Shown in pieces: positions 1-6,810 of a DNA stretch of 15,028 nucleotides; position 1 is the first letter of the stretch; every line of letters starts with the position of its first letter. The position numbers and the translations under genes were made by a program. Source of the stretch: JANOQP01 sp044227705 (GTDB lineage: Bacteria > Bacteroidota > Bacteroidia > Chitinophagales > Saprospiraceae); assembly GCA_044227705.1 (NCBI GenBank), contig JBGAWE010000103.1:1-15028 (forward strand), written 5' to 3'. The notes under the pieces were generated by a model. The model had not been told where the DNA came from. It made no database searches and saw only the letters and a program-made list of their open reading frames with translations.

Positions 1-785
1 CCGCCCGGCTCCAGCTGATAGTAGCAGAGGTTGTTATTCAAAAAAGTGAGGTTCGCCGCGAGCAGTTCCATCGCCTTTCTGACGAGCGTGAAGGGGAAGA
101 TGTTGTTCGTCTCGAACGTGAACCGATAGGCCCCGAGCGAGCCGTTCGCCGCGACGACGTTCGGGTGGAAAAGGACGCTGCCCGTCATCAGCGTCCCGTC
201 GTTGGAGTAGCCGATGTGGTGGGCGAAGTCGGTGTGCCACGCCCATTTTTTCGAGTTGATGAAATAGAGGAGCGGTTGGTCGTCGTCGCGGTTTTTGATG
301 AAAAACTTGACCTCTTCCACGCCGTCGAGCGCGGGCTCGCCAGCGTCAGGCTGCTCGAAGGCCAGTTTTTTAAAGAAAAAGCGGTCGGGGATTGCTGTGG
401 CGCCATCGTCGGGGTCGATGGCAGGGGCGGCGTTGAGCGGGCTTTTTCGGCCCAAGTCGGCAAGCTCGGCGAGGTCGTCGAGGCCGTCGCCGTCGGTGTC
501 GGCCGGGGTGTTTTTTGAAAATTCGAGAACCGAGTAGCTCGATTCGGGCAGCGCGGCGAGCGGTTCGGATAGGGTGGCGGAGCCGTTTTTTCCAATCGAG
601 ATGGAGGTCGCACGCTCGGTCGCGCCCTGCCGGGCGAGGAGGACGAAGTAGCTGTCCTCCGTTGAGGCGACGGAGATCTGGGCGCGGCCGCTGGCATCGA
701 CGGAGAAACCCAAAATCGGGACGGGCTGCGCTGCTGTCGCGGCGGCGAGAAAGAGTAGGGGAGAGAGGACGGCCCGGTTTTTCAT
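1..785 (-). CDS. Secreted protein with thrombospondin type 3 repeat, C-terminus cut by window edge
   Basis: The frame is open for 261 codons from ATG at 785-783 to the window edge, so the C-terminus is missing. Residues 1-19 form a signal peptide (MKNR start, hydrophobic core LLFLAAATAA, then Q-P-V). Residues about 20-80 look like a small beta domain. At about 86-100 lies a thrombospondin type 3 calcium-binding motif, DTDGDGLDDLAEL, then a linker on the pattern SPLNAAPAIDPDDG. From about 135 a globular domain follows, with EEVKFFIKNRDDDQPLLYFI, KKWAWHTDFAHHIGYSND and GSVLFHPNV. The arrangement TSP3 motif, SPLN linker, then a 'FFI..D...P.LYFIN' domain reminds me of the N-terminal part of large secreted PEP/pyruvate-binding-like proteins of marine bacteria. 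That link is from memory and tentative. The gene is divergent from the YHYH gene. A T-tract/A-tract motif (778-793) overlaps its start codon. Confidence 0.8.
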   Translation of the reverse strand, partial: MKNRAVLSPLLFLAAATAAQPVPILGFSVDASGRAQISVASTEDSYFVLLARQGATERATSISIGKNGSATLSEPLAALPESSYSVLEFSKNTPADTDGDGLDDLAELADLGRKSPLNAAPAIDPDDGATAIPDRFFFKKLAFEQPDAGEPALDGVEEVKFFIKNRDDDQPLLYFINSKKWAWHTDFAHHIGYSNDGTLMTGSVLFHPNVVAANGSLGAYRFTFETNNIFPFTLVRKAMELLAANLTFLNNNLCYYQLEPG

Positions 786-793
786 CGAAAAAA
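778..793. repeat. T-tract/A-tract motif copy at a start codon
   Basis: TTTTTCATCGAAAAAA. This is one of about 30 dispersed T-tract then A-tract elements in the window. It covers the start codon of the leftward gene. The same core, CATCG between T and A runs, recurs at 3394-3405 and 13131-13142, and CATCAG at 8140-8154. Confidence 0.5.
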
Positions 794-1041
794 GAGGCTT
801 GGCGGTGGTTGGTTGCCTCAAAAATAGGCGAGTTGACGGGCGGGTCTCGGGGAATCTGTTGAAAGGTCTCGGGCTGGCGGAATGCGGCCTAAAGCTGGAA
901 CTTCGCGATGCAAAGCGCATCGGGGAGAGGGTTTTGCGAAAAATGACGGGATGGCCGCAAGATTGGGGCGGGTTTGTCATCCAATTTAAACCCAACAGTC
1001 TTCGGACGGTCAACAACCTGTTCACGCTCAATCTCTCGCAC
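786..1041. other. Divergent intergenic region with a small inverted repeat
   Basis: This 256-base region lies between two divergent genes for exported proteins. The rightward frame stays open back to about 799, but the residues before M at 1042 do not look like a protein and the signal peptide begins at 1042, so I treat it as non-coding. It holds an inverted repeat of 6 bases, CGATGC at 906-911 and GCATCG at 917-922, with a 5-base loop, which could be an operator or a chance hairpin. It also holds the candidate -7 box at 819-826. I see no rightward TAnnTTTG box. Confidence 0.5.
819..826 (-). promoter_or_regulatory. Possible -7 element for the leftward secreted-protein gene
   Basis: Read leftward the sequence is TATTTTTG, an exact fit to the Bacteroidota -7 consensus TAnnTTTG, 33 bases upstream of the ATG at 785. 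No TTTG stands at the expected -33 distance, so this is half a promoter and only suggestive. Confidence 0.3.
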
Positions 1042-2679
1042 ATGAAATACCTCGCCGCCTTTCTCGCGCTGACGATTTCCCTCCCGGCCGCGCAGGCCCA
1101 GCTCAACCCGGCCATAACCGCGTGGCTGCAGAACACGACGGGCTACGGCTCCTACTACACCGTCGGCAACTACACGCCGCAGAGCAACAACATCCTCTAC
1201 AACTGCCAGCTCGTGCAATACAACTCGACGGATGTCTACACCTCCACGAAAGGGATTCCGTCCTATCCGACGGGGCCATTCCTCGACGGCAACCCCTCCA
1301 ACGCCAGCAACCAGAACGCCATCTTCCGCTTCCCGCTCGCGCCGACGCAGAACACCGGCACGCCCACCCCGACGAACGGCGGCAACATCGGCGTTTTCAT
1401 CAACGGCGTGGCCCTGTTCGACTACCGCGACGGCGTCTCGTGGAACACGGCCACTGGTGCCCTTTGCGGCGGCCCCGGCAACCCGACCTGCACCGGCAGC
1501 CAGTGGGGCTACTGGAACCGCGACGCGGTGAAGGCCGAGCTGAGCGGCTTTGACTGCGCCAAAGGCCACCCCGCGATGGGCAACTACCACCACCACCAGA
1601 ACCCGTCGGCGTTCAAGTACGACCTCGTCGTGCTGTCCACGATCTGCAACCTCTACGACTCGGAGGCCCTCTACGTCATCAACTCGGGCCAGCACTCGCC
1701 GCTGCTCGGCTACGCCTACGACGGCTTCCCGATTTACGGCTCCTACGGCTACCTCAACCTCGACGGCACGGGCGGCATCACCCGCATGAAATCGGGCTAC
1801 CAGCTTCGCAACATCACCGTTCGCACCCACTGGGCCGACGGGACCGACGTGCCGGACGGCCCCGCCGTCAGCGCGACCTACCCGCTCGGCTATTTCCGAG
1901 AGGACTACGAATGGGTCTCGCACCCCGGCCAGAACGACTACCTCGACGTCCACAACGGCCGCGTCTGCGTCACGCCCGAGTATCCGAGCGGCATCTATTG
2001 CTATTTCGCGACGGTGAACGCGAGCCACAACTCGGCCTATCCCTACGTCGTCGGCCCCACTTTTTATGGGAACAAGACGGCGGCGAAGGTCACTTCCGTG
2101 CCGTCTGGCACCATCGTCTACACGCCGACGCTGCCGCTCGAACTGCTGGCCTTCGACGGGCGCATGGAGGAAAAAGACGCGGTTTTGACATGGAAAACAG
2201 CCGACGAGACCGGAAACGACTTCTTCACTTTGGAAAGAAGCGCAGACGGCGTCCGCTTCGAGCAGGTGGCGACCGTCCCCGCTCACGGCAGCGGAAAGGC
2301 CGAGGAATCCTATTCTTATATCGATGAAAAACCGCCGGTCGGAAAGCTCTGGTACCGCCTCTCGCAGACCGACCTCGACGGGCGTTCGGTCAAATTTCCC
2401 ATCATCAGCTTGCAGAACACGAGCGGGGGGCTCGGCTTCACCGTCTCGCCCAACCCGGCCGACGAGCTGCTCCTCGTCCAAACGGACGACATCCTTCGAT
2501 CGGACGAGCTGGTCGAGCTGTTCGACGAGTGTGGAAAATTAGTTGTGCAACGGAGCGTCCCGGCCGGTTCAACCTTTTGCCATATTGAAACGACGGCTTT
2601 TCAAAACGGGAACTACGCGCTGCGAATCACACAGGACGGGCATCAGCGGACGCGGATGGTGGCCGTCAGCCATCGGTAG
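1042..2679 (+). CDS. YHYH domain-containing secreted protein with T9SS C-terminal sorting tail
   Basis: 545 aa from ATG 1042 to TAG. The start is set by a clear signal peptide, MKYLAAFLALTISLPAAQAQ (residues 1-20). Residues about 20-350 carry the YHYH family signatures: GNYHHHQNP (180-188), YDGFPIYGS (226-234), GYFREDYEW (283-291), and LDVHNGRVCVTPEYPSGIYC (301-320). Residues 364-455 (LPLELLAFDG, then DFFTLERSADG and LWYRLSQTDLDG) are the beta-sandwich that usually precedes T9SS tails. Residues 465-545, beginning GFTVSPNPADE, are a type A sorting domain: export across the outer membrane and surface attachment or release by T9SS. The biochemical role of the YHYH domain is not settled; its conserved His and Tyr residues hint at metal binding, which is inference. 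It ends 14 bases from the convergent 487-aa gene, with no terminator visible between them. Confidence 0.9.
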   Translation: MKYLAAFLALTISLPAAQAQLNPAITAWLQNTTGYGSYYTVGNYTPQSNNILYNCQLVQYNSTDVYTSTKGIPSYPTGPFLDGNPSNASNQNAIFRFPLAPTQNTGTPTPTNGGNIGVFINGVALFDYRDGVSWNTATGALCGGPGNPTCTGSQWGYWNRDAVKAELSGFDCAKGHPAMGNYHHHQNPSAFKYDLVVLSTICNLYDSEALYVINSGQHSPLLGYAYDGFPIYGSYGYLNLDGTGGITRMKSGYQLRNITVRTHWADGTDVPDGPAVSATYPLGYFREDYEWVSHPGQNDYLDVHNGRVCVTPEYPSGIYCYFATVNASHNSAYPYVVGPTFYGNKTAAKVTSVPSGTIVYTPTLPLELLAFDGRMEEKDAVLTWKTADETGNDFFTLERSADGVRFEQVATVPAHGSGKAEESYSYIDEKPPVGKLWYRLSQTDLDGRSVKFPIISLQNTSGGLGFTVSPNPADELLLVQTDDILRSDELVELFDECGKLVVQRSVPAGSTFCHIETTAFQNGNYALRITQDGHQRTRMVAVSHR

Positions 2680-2693
2680 CCGCGGGACACAGC

Positions 2694-4157
2694 TCAAATC
2701 CGCGCCCCATCGAACCGGAAGAGCACCAGCCGCAGCTTCCCCCGCCATTCGCTGGGAATCAACGCCTCCGCCGCCCCGATTTGCAGCCCCTCTCGGAAGC
2801 GCAGCCGCAGGCTCTGGTCGGCCGTGTTGAGGAGGCTGTTTCGGTCGAAATGGCCCGCCGGGTCGATGACGTACTCCGAGCAGGTGCTCTCAAAACGGAT
2901 GTCGTCGTTGAAAAGGAAGTGCAGCCTGTCGGCCGCCGCGACGGTGAAAAAGCTCGAAAAGTTGCCGTCGTCGTCTTGACTGTACTGTTTTTTGTGGAGG
3001 ACGCTCTCCCAATGTCGCCCTCCGTCCGGCCCGGTGGCGATGGCGAAAAAGTCGTCGTAGAAATAGTCGACGATGGCGCGGCCCGCGTCGCCGCGCGGCC
3101 CGGCGCGGGTGCCGATGCCGCCGCGCATGACCTCCTTTCTCTGTTCTCCCACTAAAAGGAGGCCGCCGTCCTGTCGGAAGACGAGGGTCGCCACTTCGAG
3201 GTCGGTCAATCCGCGCGAGGTGTTGGAGGAGGCTTCTTTCCCTTCCATGATGGTCAAAAACTGGTCGCTGAACGGCTCAAACCGGGGCTTGACGACCACG
3301 CCCGCCGACGGGCTGACGGCCGTGAAAAAATAGCCCCGCGCCCGCTCGATGTTCTTCTCGCCGTAAAAACCGGCCCCGGCCAGCCGCCCGTTCTTTTCAT
3401 CGAAAGAAAACTGGAGGTCGTAGGTGACGTACTCGGGAACCGGCACCTGCCAGTCGCGGTCGCCCGCAGCAGACATCTGCCGGACGTCGAAATGGTGGTC
3501 TTCGAGGCGGCCGCGCCGGTTGTTCATGTCGCTGACGAGGAAGAACTCGCCCGCGTTCGAGAGGCTGAAATCGGCCACGGAGTTCTCCGAGTACCAGTCG
3601 CCGAGGTCGAGGTCGCGGCTCCAGAGGAGCTGCATCTTGTCGAGCCGGAAGCAGGTGACGGGGATGGCCCGCTGCCCGGTCGAGCGGTCGAAGACGGCCA
3701 CCGTGTTGCGGTCGGCGCTCTTTATCATCTCCAGTTTCGGGGTGAAAAAGGGGTTCGAGGGCCAGGTTTTGAGCGTGACGGAGTCGATGAGCGAGGCCTC
3801 CTCGTCGTACTTGTTGAGCCGCAGGAGCCACTGGTTTCGCCGCTTCGCTCGATAGACAACTGAAAAATCCCGTTTCCCGCCGACGACGCCGACGATGGCC
3901 ACGCCGTGTTTTTCGAGGTTGATTTGCTTGTCCCAATCCTCGCGCAGCCGGTTGTCGAAGGCGACGACCTCGAACTCCTCGTACTGGTCGCGGAAGAGCA
4001 GGACGTGGTCGCCGAGCCGGCCGATTATCTCGTAGCCGTAGTCGTTTCGGATGTTTATCGGCTCGCCGACGAGGGCCACCTGGGCGATGGCTCGGCCCAG
4101 CATCGCCCAAAAAAGGAGCAGGAGCGGCGTTGTTTTCAAAAAAGAAGAAGATTTCAT
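2694..4157 (-). CDS. Secreted protein of unknown function, 487 aa
   Basis: I do not recognise a named family. ATG at 4157-4155 gives 487 aa with a signal peptide MKSSSFLKTTPLLLLFWAML followed by GRAIA-Q. A TTG at 4175 would add six residues and overlap the previous stop, but the ATG places the signal peptide correctly. The mature protein has no further membrane segments. It is rich in short beta-strand-like stretches with repeated 'D..G...LV' texture, such as VLLFRDQYEEFEVVAFDNRL, FFLVSDMNNRRGRL and GGLLLVGEQRKE. This suggests a beta-propeller or other all-beta fold (inference). It is third in an apparent operon after the acyl-CoA ligase and the SH3 lipoprotein, 14 bases behind the lipoprotein stop, so it is probably cotranslated with it and also acts in the periplasm or at the surface. 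Confidence 0.8.
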   Translation of the reverse strand: MKSSSFLKTTPLLLLFWAMLGRAIAQVALVGEPINIRNDYGYEIIGRLGDHVLLFRDQYEEFEVVAFDNRLREDWDKQINLEKHGVAIVGVVGGKRDFSVVYRAKRRNQWLLRLNKYDEEASLIDSVTLKTWPSNPFFTPKLEMIKSADRNTVAVFDRSTGQRAIPVTCFRLDKMQLLWSRDLDLGDWYSENSVADFSLSNAGEFFLVSDMNNRRGRLEDHHFDVRQMSAAGDRDWQVPVPEYVTYDLQFSFDEKNGRLAGAGFYGEKNIERARGYFFTAVSPSAGVVVKPRFEPFSDQFLTIMEGKEASSNTSRGLTDLEVATLVFRQDGGLLLVGEQRKEVMRGGIGTRAGPRGDAGRAIVDYFYDDFFAIATGPDGGRHWESVLHKKQYSQDDDGNFSSFFTVAAADRLHFLFNDDIRFESTCSEYVIDPAGHFDRNSLLNTADQSLRLRFREGLQIGAAEALIPSEWRGKLRLVLFRFDGARI

Positions 4158-4171
4158 GGCATCGGCTCGGT

Positions 4172-4828
4172 TCAAAGCGGCGAGAGGAACTTGCCGAAGA
4201 CCCAGCCCCGCTCGCCGTTTGCACGCTTAACCTGGTACCAGCGAGAGAACGATATTAGGTCGAGCTTGCCACCGTCGACCTCGGCCACAAGCTTGCCCTT
4301 CGTTGAGTGGTTGTACGAGATGGTGGCCACGTCGCGCTGCTGGTCGTACTTGTCGACCATAACGGCCTTGCCCGCCGGGAGGACGACCGACTGGCCGTTG
4401 GCCGACAGCTCGACGTCCTCTTTGAGGATGGACTCGTTGGGGTTCTCCGCATCGACAATCGAGACGACCTCAACTGTTTCGTCGAGGTTGAAGTTGCCAA
4501 GTTTTTCGGACTGTGCCGACGAGCCGGCCCGCATCACGACGTTGGTCGCGTTGATTTTGTAGCGACCGCTCTTTGTGGGCATCGGCACGGGCTGCGGAGC
4601 CGGTTTGGGCTTCACGCCGTCCATTTGGTCGATGCGGTTCTGGATGTCGTCAAGCTGCCGCTGCACCTCGGCAATCTGTTGCTTGTCCTGCAACTCACGG
4701 CTCTTGGCTTCCAATTTGTCACGAAGTGCACGCAGCTCGTCGGCTGGGGTCAGCATGGGCTTCGGCGGCTCGTTTTTGCAGGCGGTGAGCTGGCAGGCGA
4801 GCAGCAGGCAGAAAAGGTGTTTGAGCAT
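4172..4828 (-). CDS. SH3-like domain lipoprotein with N-terminal coiled coil
   Basis: 218 aa from ATG 4828-4826. Residues 1-17 are a lipoprotein signal with lipobox L14-T-A-C17, so the mature protein should be lipid-anchored at C17. The frame extends upstream to 4876, but those residues precede the signal and are not needed. Residues about 26-70 (DELRALRDKLEAKSRELQDK and onward) are charged and heptad-like, a likely coiled coil. A Pro-rich linker (KPKPAPQPVPMP) follows. Residues about 88-218 form one or two bacterial SH3-like modules: NATNVVMRAGSSAQSEKLGN at the start and YQVKRANGERGWVFGKFL at the end, typical of cell-wall or peptide-binding SH3_3 domains. It lies 48 bases after fadD and 14 bases before the next gene on the same strand. 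Confidence 0.85.
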   Translation of the reverse strand: MLKHLFCLLLACQLTACKNEPPKPMLTPADELRALRDKLEAKSRELQDKQQIAEVQRQLDDIQNRIDQMDGVKPKPAPQPVPMPTKSGRYKINATNVVMRAGSSAQSEKLGNFNLDETVEVVSIVDAENPNESILKEDVELSANGQSVVLPAGKAVMVDKYDQQRDVATISYNHSTKGKLVAEVDGGKLDLISFSRWYQVKRANGERGWVFGKFLSPL

Positions 4829-4831
4829 GAG

Positions 4832-4853
4832 AAAAAGGCCTTTTTGTAAAAAA
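4832..4853. repeat. Overlapping palindromes in the fadD-lipoprotein spacer
   Basis: AAAAAGGCCTTTTT at 4832-4845 is a perfect 14-base palindrome. It overlaps TTTTTGTAAAAAA at 4841-4853, a copy of the dispersed T-tract/A-tract motif. Both lie just upstream of the lipoprotein ATG at 4828. The transcript could form a weak A-U hairpin with a GGCC loop there. Any regulatory role is inference. Confidence 0.45.
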
Positions 4854-4876
4854 CTATGGCAAAAATGGCTCAACAC

Positions 4877-6541
4877 TCACGATTCTCGCAGCTCGCGCCG
4901 CAAGATTTTGCCCACGTTCGTCTTCGGCAGCTCGGTTCGGAACTCCACTTTCTTCGGCACCTTATAACCCGTCAGGTTCTCGCGGCAATGGGCGACAACG
5001 GCCTCCTCCGTGAGCGACGGGTCCTTTTTGACGATGAAAACCTTGACCACCTCGCCCGAGTGCGCGTCCGCCACGCCGACGGCGCACACCTCCAATACCT
5101 GCGGCATCATCGCCACGACGTCTTCCACCTCGTTGGGGTAGACGTTGAAGCCGCTGACGAGAATCATGTCCTTCTTCCTGTCGACGATGCGGAAGTAGCC
5201 GTCCGCGTCCATCGTGCCGAGGTCGCCGGTGCAGAGCCAGTCGCCGCTCATCGTTTTGGCGGTCTCGTCGGGTCGGTTCCAATAGCCTTTCATCACCTGC
5301 GGCCCTCGGGCCTGGATTTCGCCGATGTCGGGCGAGCCGTGCTCGACGATGGAGCCGTCCTCGCGCACGAGTCGAACGTCGGTCGAGGGGGCGGGCAGGC
5401 CGATGGTTCCCATCCGGGCGCGGTCTTTCGTGAACGGGTTCACGGAAATCAGCGGCGAGCTTTCCGTCATCCCATAGCCCTCGGCGAGGATGCAGCCGGT
5501 GACCGCCTCCCATTTCTCGGCGACGAAACGCTGCACGGCCATGCCTCCGCCGACGGAGATTTTCAGTTTCGAGAAGTCTATTTTCGAGAAATCCGGGTGG
5601 TTGAGCAGCGCGTTGAACAGCGTGTTGATGCCCGTGATGAGGGTGAAGCGGGTCTTCGCAATCTCCTTCACCAAAGCTGGGATGTCGCGAGCGTTGGTTA
5701 TCAAAACGTTCCGCCCGCCGAACGACATGATGCCGAGACAGTTGACGGTGAAGGCGAAGATGTGGTAGAGCGGCAGGGCGCAGAGCGCGACCTCCTCGCC
5801 CTCGGTGAGGAGCACCTTCATCACGGCGCGGATCTGCATCATGTTGGCCAGCAGGTTGCGGTTGGTGAGCATGGCGCCTTTCGAGACGCCCGTCGTGCCG
5901 CCGGTGTATTGGAGGATGATGGTGTCGTCGAGGGCACCTTTTTCTTTTTTGAGTTCGAGCTTGCGGCCATTCGAGAGGGCCTCGGAGAAGCTGGCCGTGT
6001 TTTTCAATGAAAAAGCAGGCACCATCTTCTTGACGTGCCGGACGACGAGGTTGACAATCAGCCCTTTCAGCCCGAGCATCTCGCCGATGGAGGTCGTGAT
6101 GGCGAACTCGATTTTCGTCTCGTCGACTACTTCTTCGAGGACGTGGGCGAAATTCTCGCAGATGACGATGGCCCGCGCGCCGCTGTCCGACAACTGGTGG
6201 CGAAGCTCGCGCGGCGTGTAGAGCGGGTTCGTGTTGACGACGACGAGGCCCGCCCGCAGCGCGCCGAACAGCGCAATCGGGTATTGCAACAGGTTGGGCA
6301 TCATCATGGCGATGCGGTCGCCCGGTTTCAGCCCTCGGCCTTGGAGGTATGCCGCGAAATCTTTTGAGAGCCGGTCGATGTCGGCAAAGGAGAGCGTCTT
6401 CCCCATCGACGTGTAAGCCGGCAGGTGAGCGAACTTCAGGAAGCTCTCCTCGATCATCTCGAGCAGCGAGCTGTACTGCTCCGGTCGGATTTCGGCGGGG
6501 ACGCCGGGCGGGTAGTGGGCGAGCCAGGGCTTGCTTTGCAT
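4877..6541 (-). CDS. fadD: Long-chain fatty acid-CoA ligase (AMP-forming)
   Basis: 554 aa from ATG 6541-6539 (MQSKPWLAHYPPGVP) to TGA, close to the 561 aa of E. coli FadD. It activates long-chain fatty acids with ATP and CoA through an acyl-AMP intermediate, feeding beta-oxidation or lipid synthesis. Motifs of the adenylate-forming superfamily are intact: YTGGTTGVSKGAM, the ATP-binding loop, from residue 212; GYGMTESSP at 355-363; TGDLGTMDADGYFRIVDRKK from 438; and the C-terminal GKILRRELRE with the catalytic Lys. A longer frame runs upstream to 6610 but would start in low-complexity sequence; the MQSKPW start gives the usual N-terminus. It is first in a likely operon with the SH3 lipoprotein. 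The terminator of the upstream tRNA ends about 70 bases before it, so its promoter should lie in 6542-6610, though I see no clear consensus box there. Confidence 0.93.
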   Translation of the reverse strand: MQSKPWLAHYPPGVPAEIRPEQYSSLLEMIEESFLKFAHLPAYTSMGKTLSFADIDRLSKDFAAYLQGRGLKPGDRIAMMMPNLLQYPIALFGALRAGLVVVNTNPLYTPRELRHQLSDSGARAIVICENFAHVLEEVVDETKIEFAITTSIGEMLGLKGLIVNLVVRHVKKMVPAFSLKNTASFSEALSNGRKLELKKEKGALDDTIILQYTGGTTGVSKGAMLTNRNLLANMMQIRAVMKVLLTEGEEVALCALPLYHIFAFTVNCLGIMSFGGRNVLITNARDIPALVKEIAKTRFTLITGINTLFNALLNHPDFSKIDFSKLKISVGGGMAVQRFVAEKWEAVTGCILAEGYGMTESSPLISVNPFTKDRARMGTIGLPAPSTDVRLVREDGSIVEHGSPDIGEIQARGPQVMKGYWNRPDETAKTMSGDWLCTGDLGTMDADGYFRIVDRKKDMILVSGFNVYPNEVEDVVAMMPQVLEVCAVGVADAHSGEVVKVFIVKKDPSLTEEAVVAHCRENLTGYKVPKKVEFRTELPKTNVGKILRRELRES

Positions 6542-6548
6542 GGGCCGA

Positions 6549-6582
6549 TTTTTTGGGTGAAAAAACGGGTTTTTGGGGAAAA
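6549..6582. repeat. Two tandem T-tract/A-tract motifs upstream of fadD
   Basis: TTTTTTGGGTGAAAAAA at 6549-6565 is followed after four bases by TTTTTGGGGAAAA at 6570-6582. The pair occupies half of the short fadD leader or promoter region. They resemble the dispersed motif seen elsewhere, with G-rich instead of CATCG-like cores. Confidence 0.45.
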
Positions 6583-6610
6583 TGGCAGCCGCGGCCAGCC
6601 CTCCGGGCAC

Positions 6611-6641
6611 AAAAAAAGCCCGGCCTGAAAAGACCGGGCTT
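6611..6641 (-). terminator. Rho-independent terminator of the tRNA transcript
   Basis: Read leftward it is AAGCCCGG (6641-6634), a 10-base loop, CCGGGCTT (6623-6616), then a run of T down to 6611. The stem is 8 bp and perfect with a 7-T tail, beginning 7 bases after the encoded CCA of the tRNA. It should insulate fadD from tRNA transcription. Read rightward, the tail CTTGTTTT is much weaker. Confidence 0.88.
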
Positions 6642-6648
6642 CTTGTTT

Positions 6649-6725
6649 TGGTAGCGCGAGGGAGGCTTGAACTCTCGACCTTGCGATTATGAATCGCACG
6701 CTCTAACCAGCTGAGCTATCGCGCC
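6649..6725 (-). tRNA. tRNA with CAU anticodon, probably elongator tRNA-Met
   Basis: A 77-base cloverleaf with encoded CCA. The acceptor stem is GGCGCGA with TCGCGCT (1-72 is a G-U wobble), then discriminator A and CCA. The D arm is GCTC/GAGC. The anticodon stem is TGCGA/TCGCA around loop TTCATAA, anticodon CAT. The T arm is GAGAG, loop TTCAAGC, CTCCC, with one A-C mismatch at the 50-64 pair. Initiator features are absent: there is a 1-72 pair and no GGG/CCC anticodon stem. CAU could also belong to tRNA-Ile2 modified with lysidine; the overall sequence looks more like the elongator Met type of Bacteroidota. It has its own promoter (6747-6776) and terminator (6611-6641). Confidence 0.9.
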
Positions 6726-6746
6726 GTGTTTCCCCGTAGGGTGGCG

Positions 6747-6776
6747 CAAAAGTAGAACGGTCGGCCGGAAAACAAG
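6747..6776 (-). promoter_or_regulatory. Bacteroidota-type promoter of the tRNA gene
   Basis: Read leftward, CTTG (6776-6773; three of four bases of the TTTG -33 element), an 18-base spacer, then TACTTTTG (6754-6747), an exact TAnnTTTG -7 element. The mature tRNA begins 21 bases downstream, the expected distance for a tRNA transcript with a short leader. This promoter form is diagnostic of Bacteroidota primary sigma factors. Confidence 0.65.
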
Positions 6777-6810
6777 GCCGCGCGGCTTTTTTCAATTTTA
6801 AACGGATCCG

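Noticed and set aside
799..1041. 81-codon N-terminal extension of the YHYH protein
   Set aside because: It would bury the signal peptide that begins at 1042, and the extra residues look non-coding.
889..2481. 530-codon open frame on the minus strand opposite the YHYH gene
   Set aside because: It is a shadow frame created by GC-rich codon use: low-complexity V/R/A/E-rich translation, no domain, and the plus strand has a clear signal peptide, YHYH motifs and a T9SS tail.
2680..2693. Bidirectional terminator between the convergent YHYH and 487-aa genes
   Set aside because: The 14-base gap has no hairpin or T-run.
4856..6010. 384-codon open frame on the plus strand opposite fadD
   Set aside because: The translation is rich in H, D, R and V without recognisable motifs, while the minus strand encodes an intact acyl-CoA ligase.
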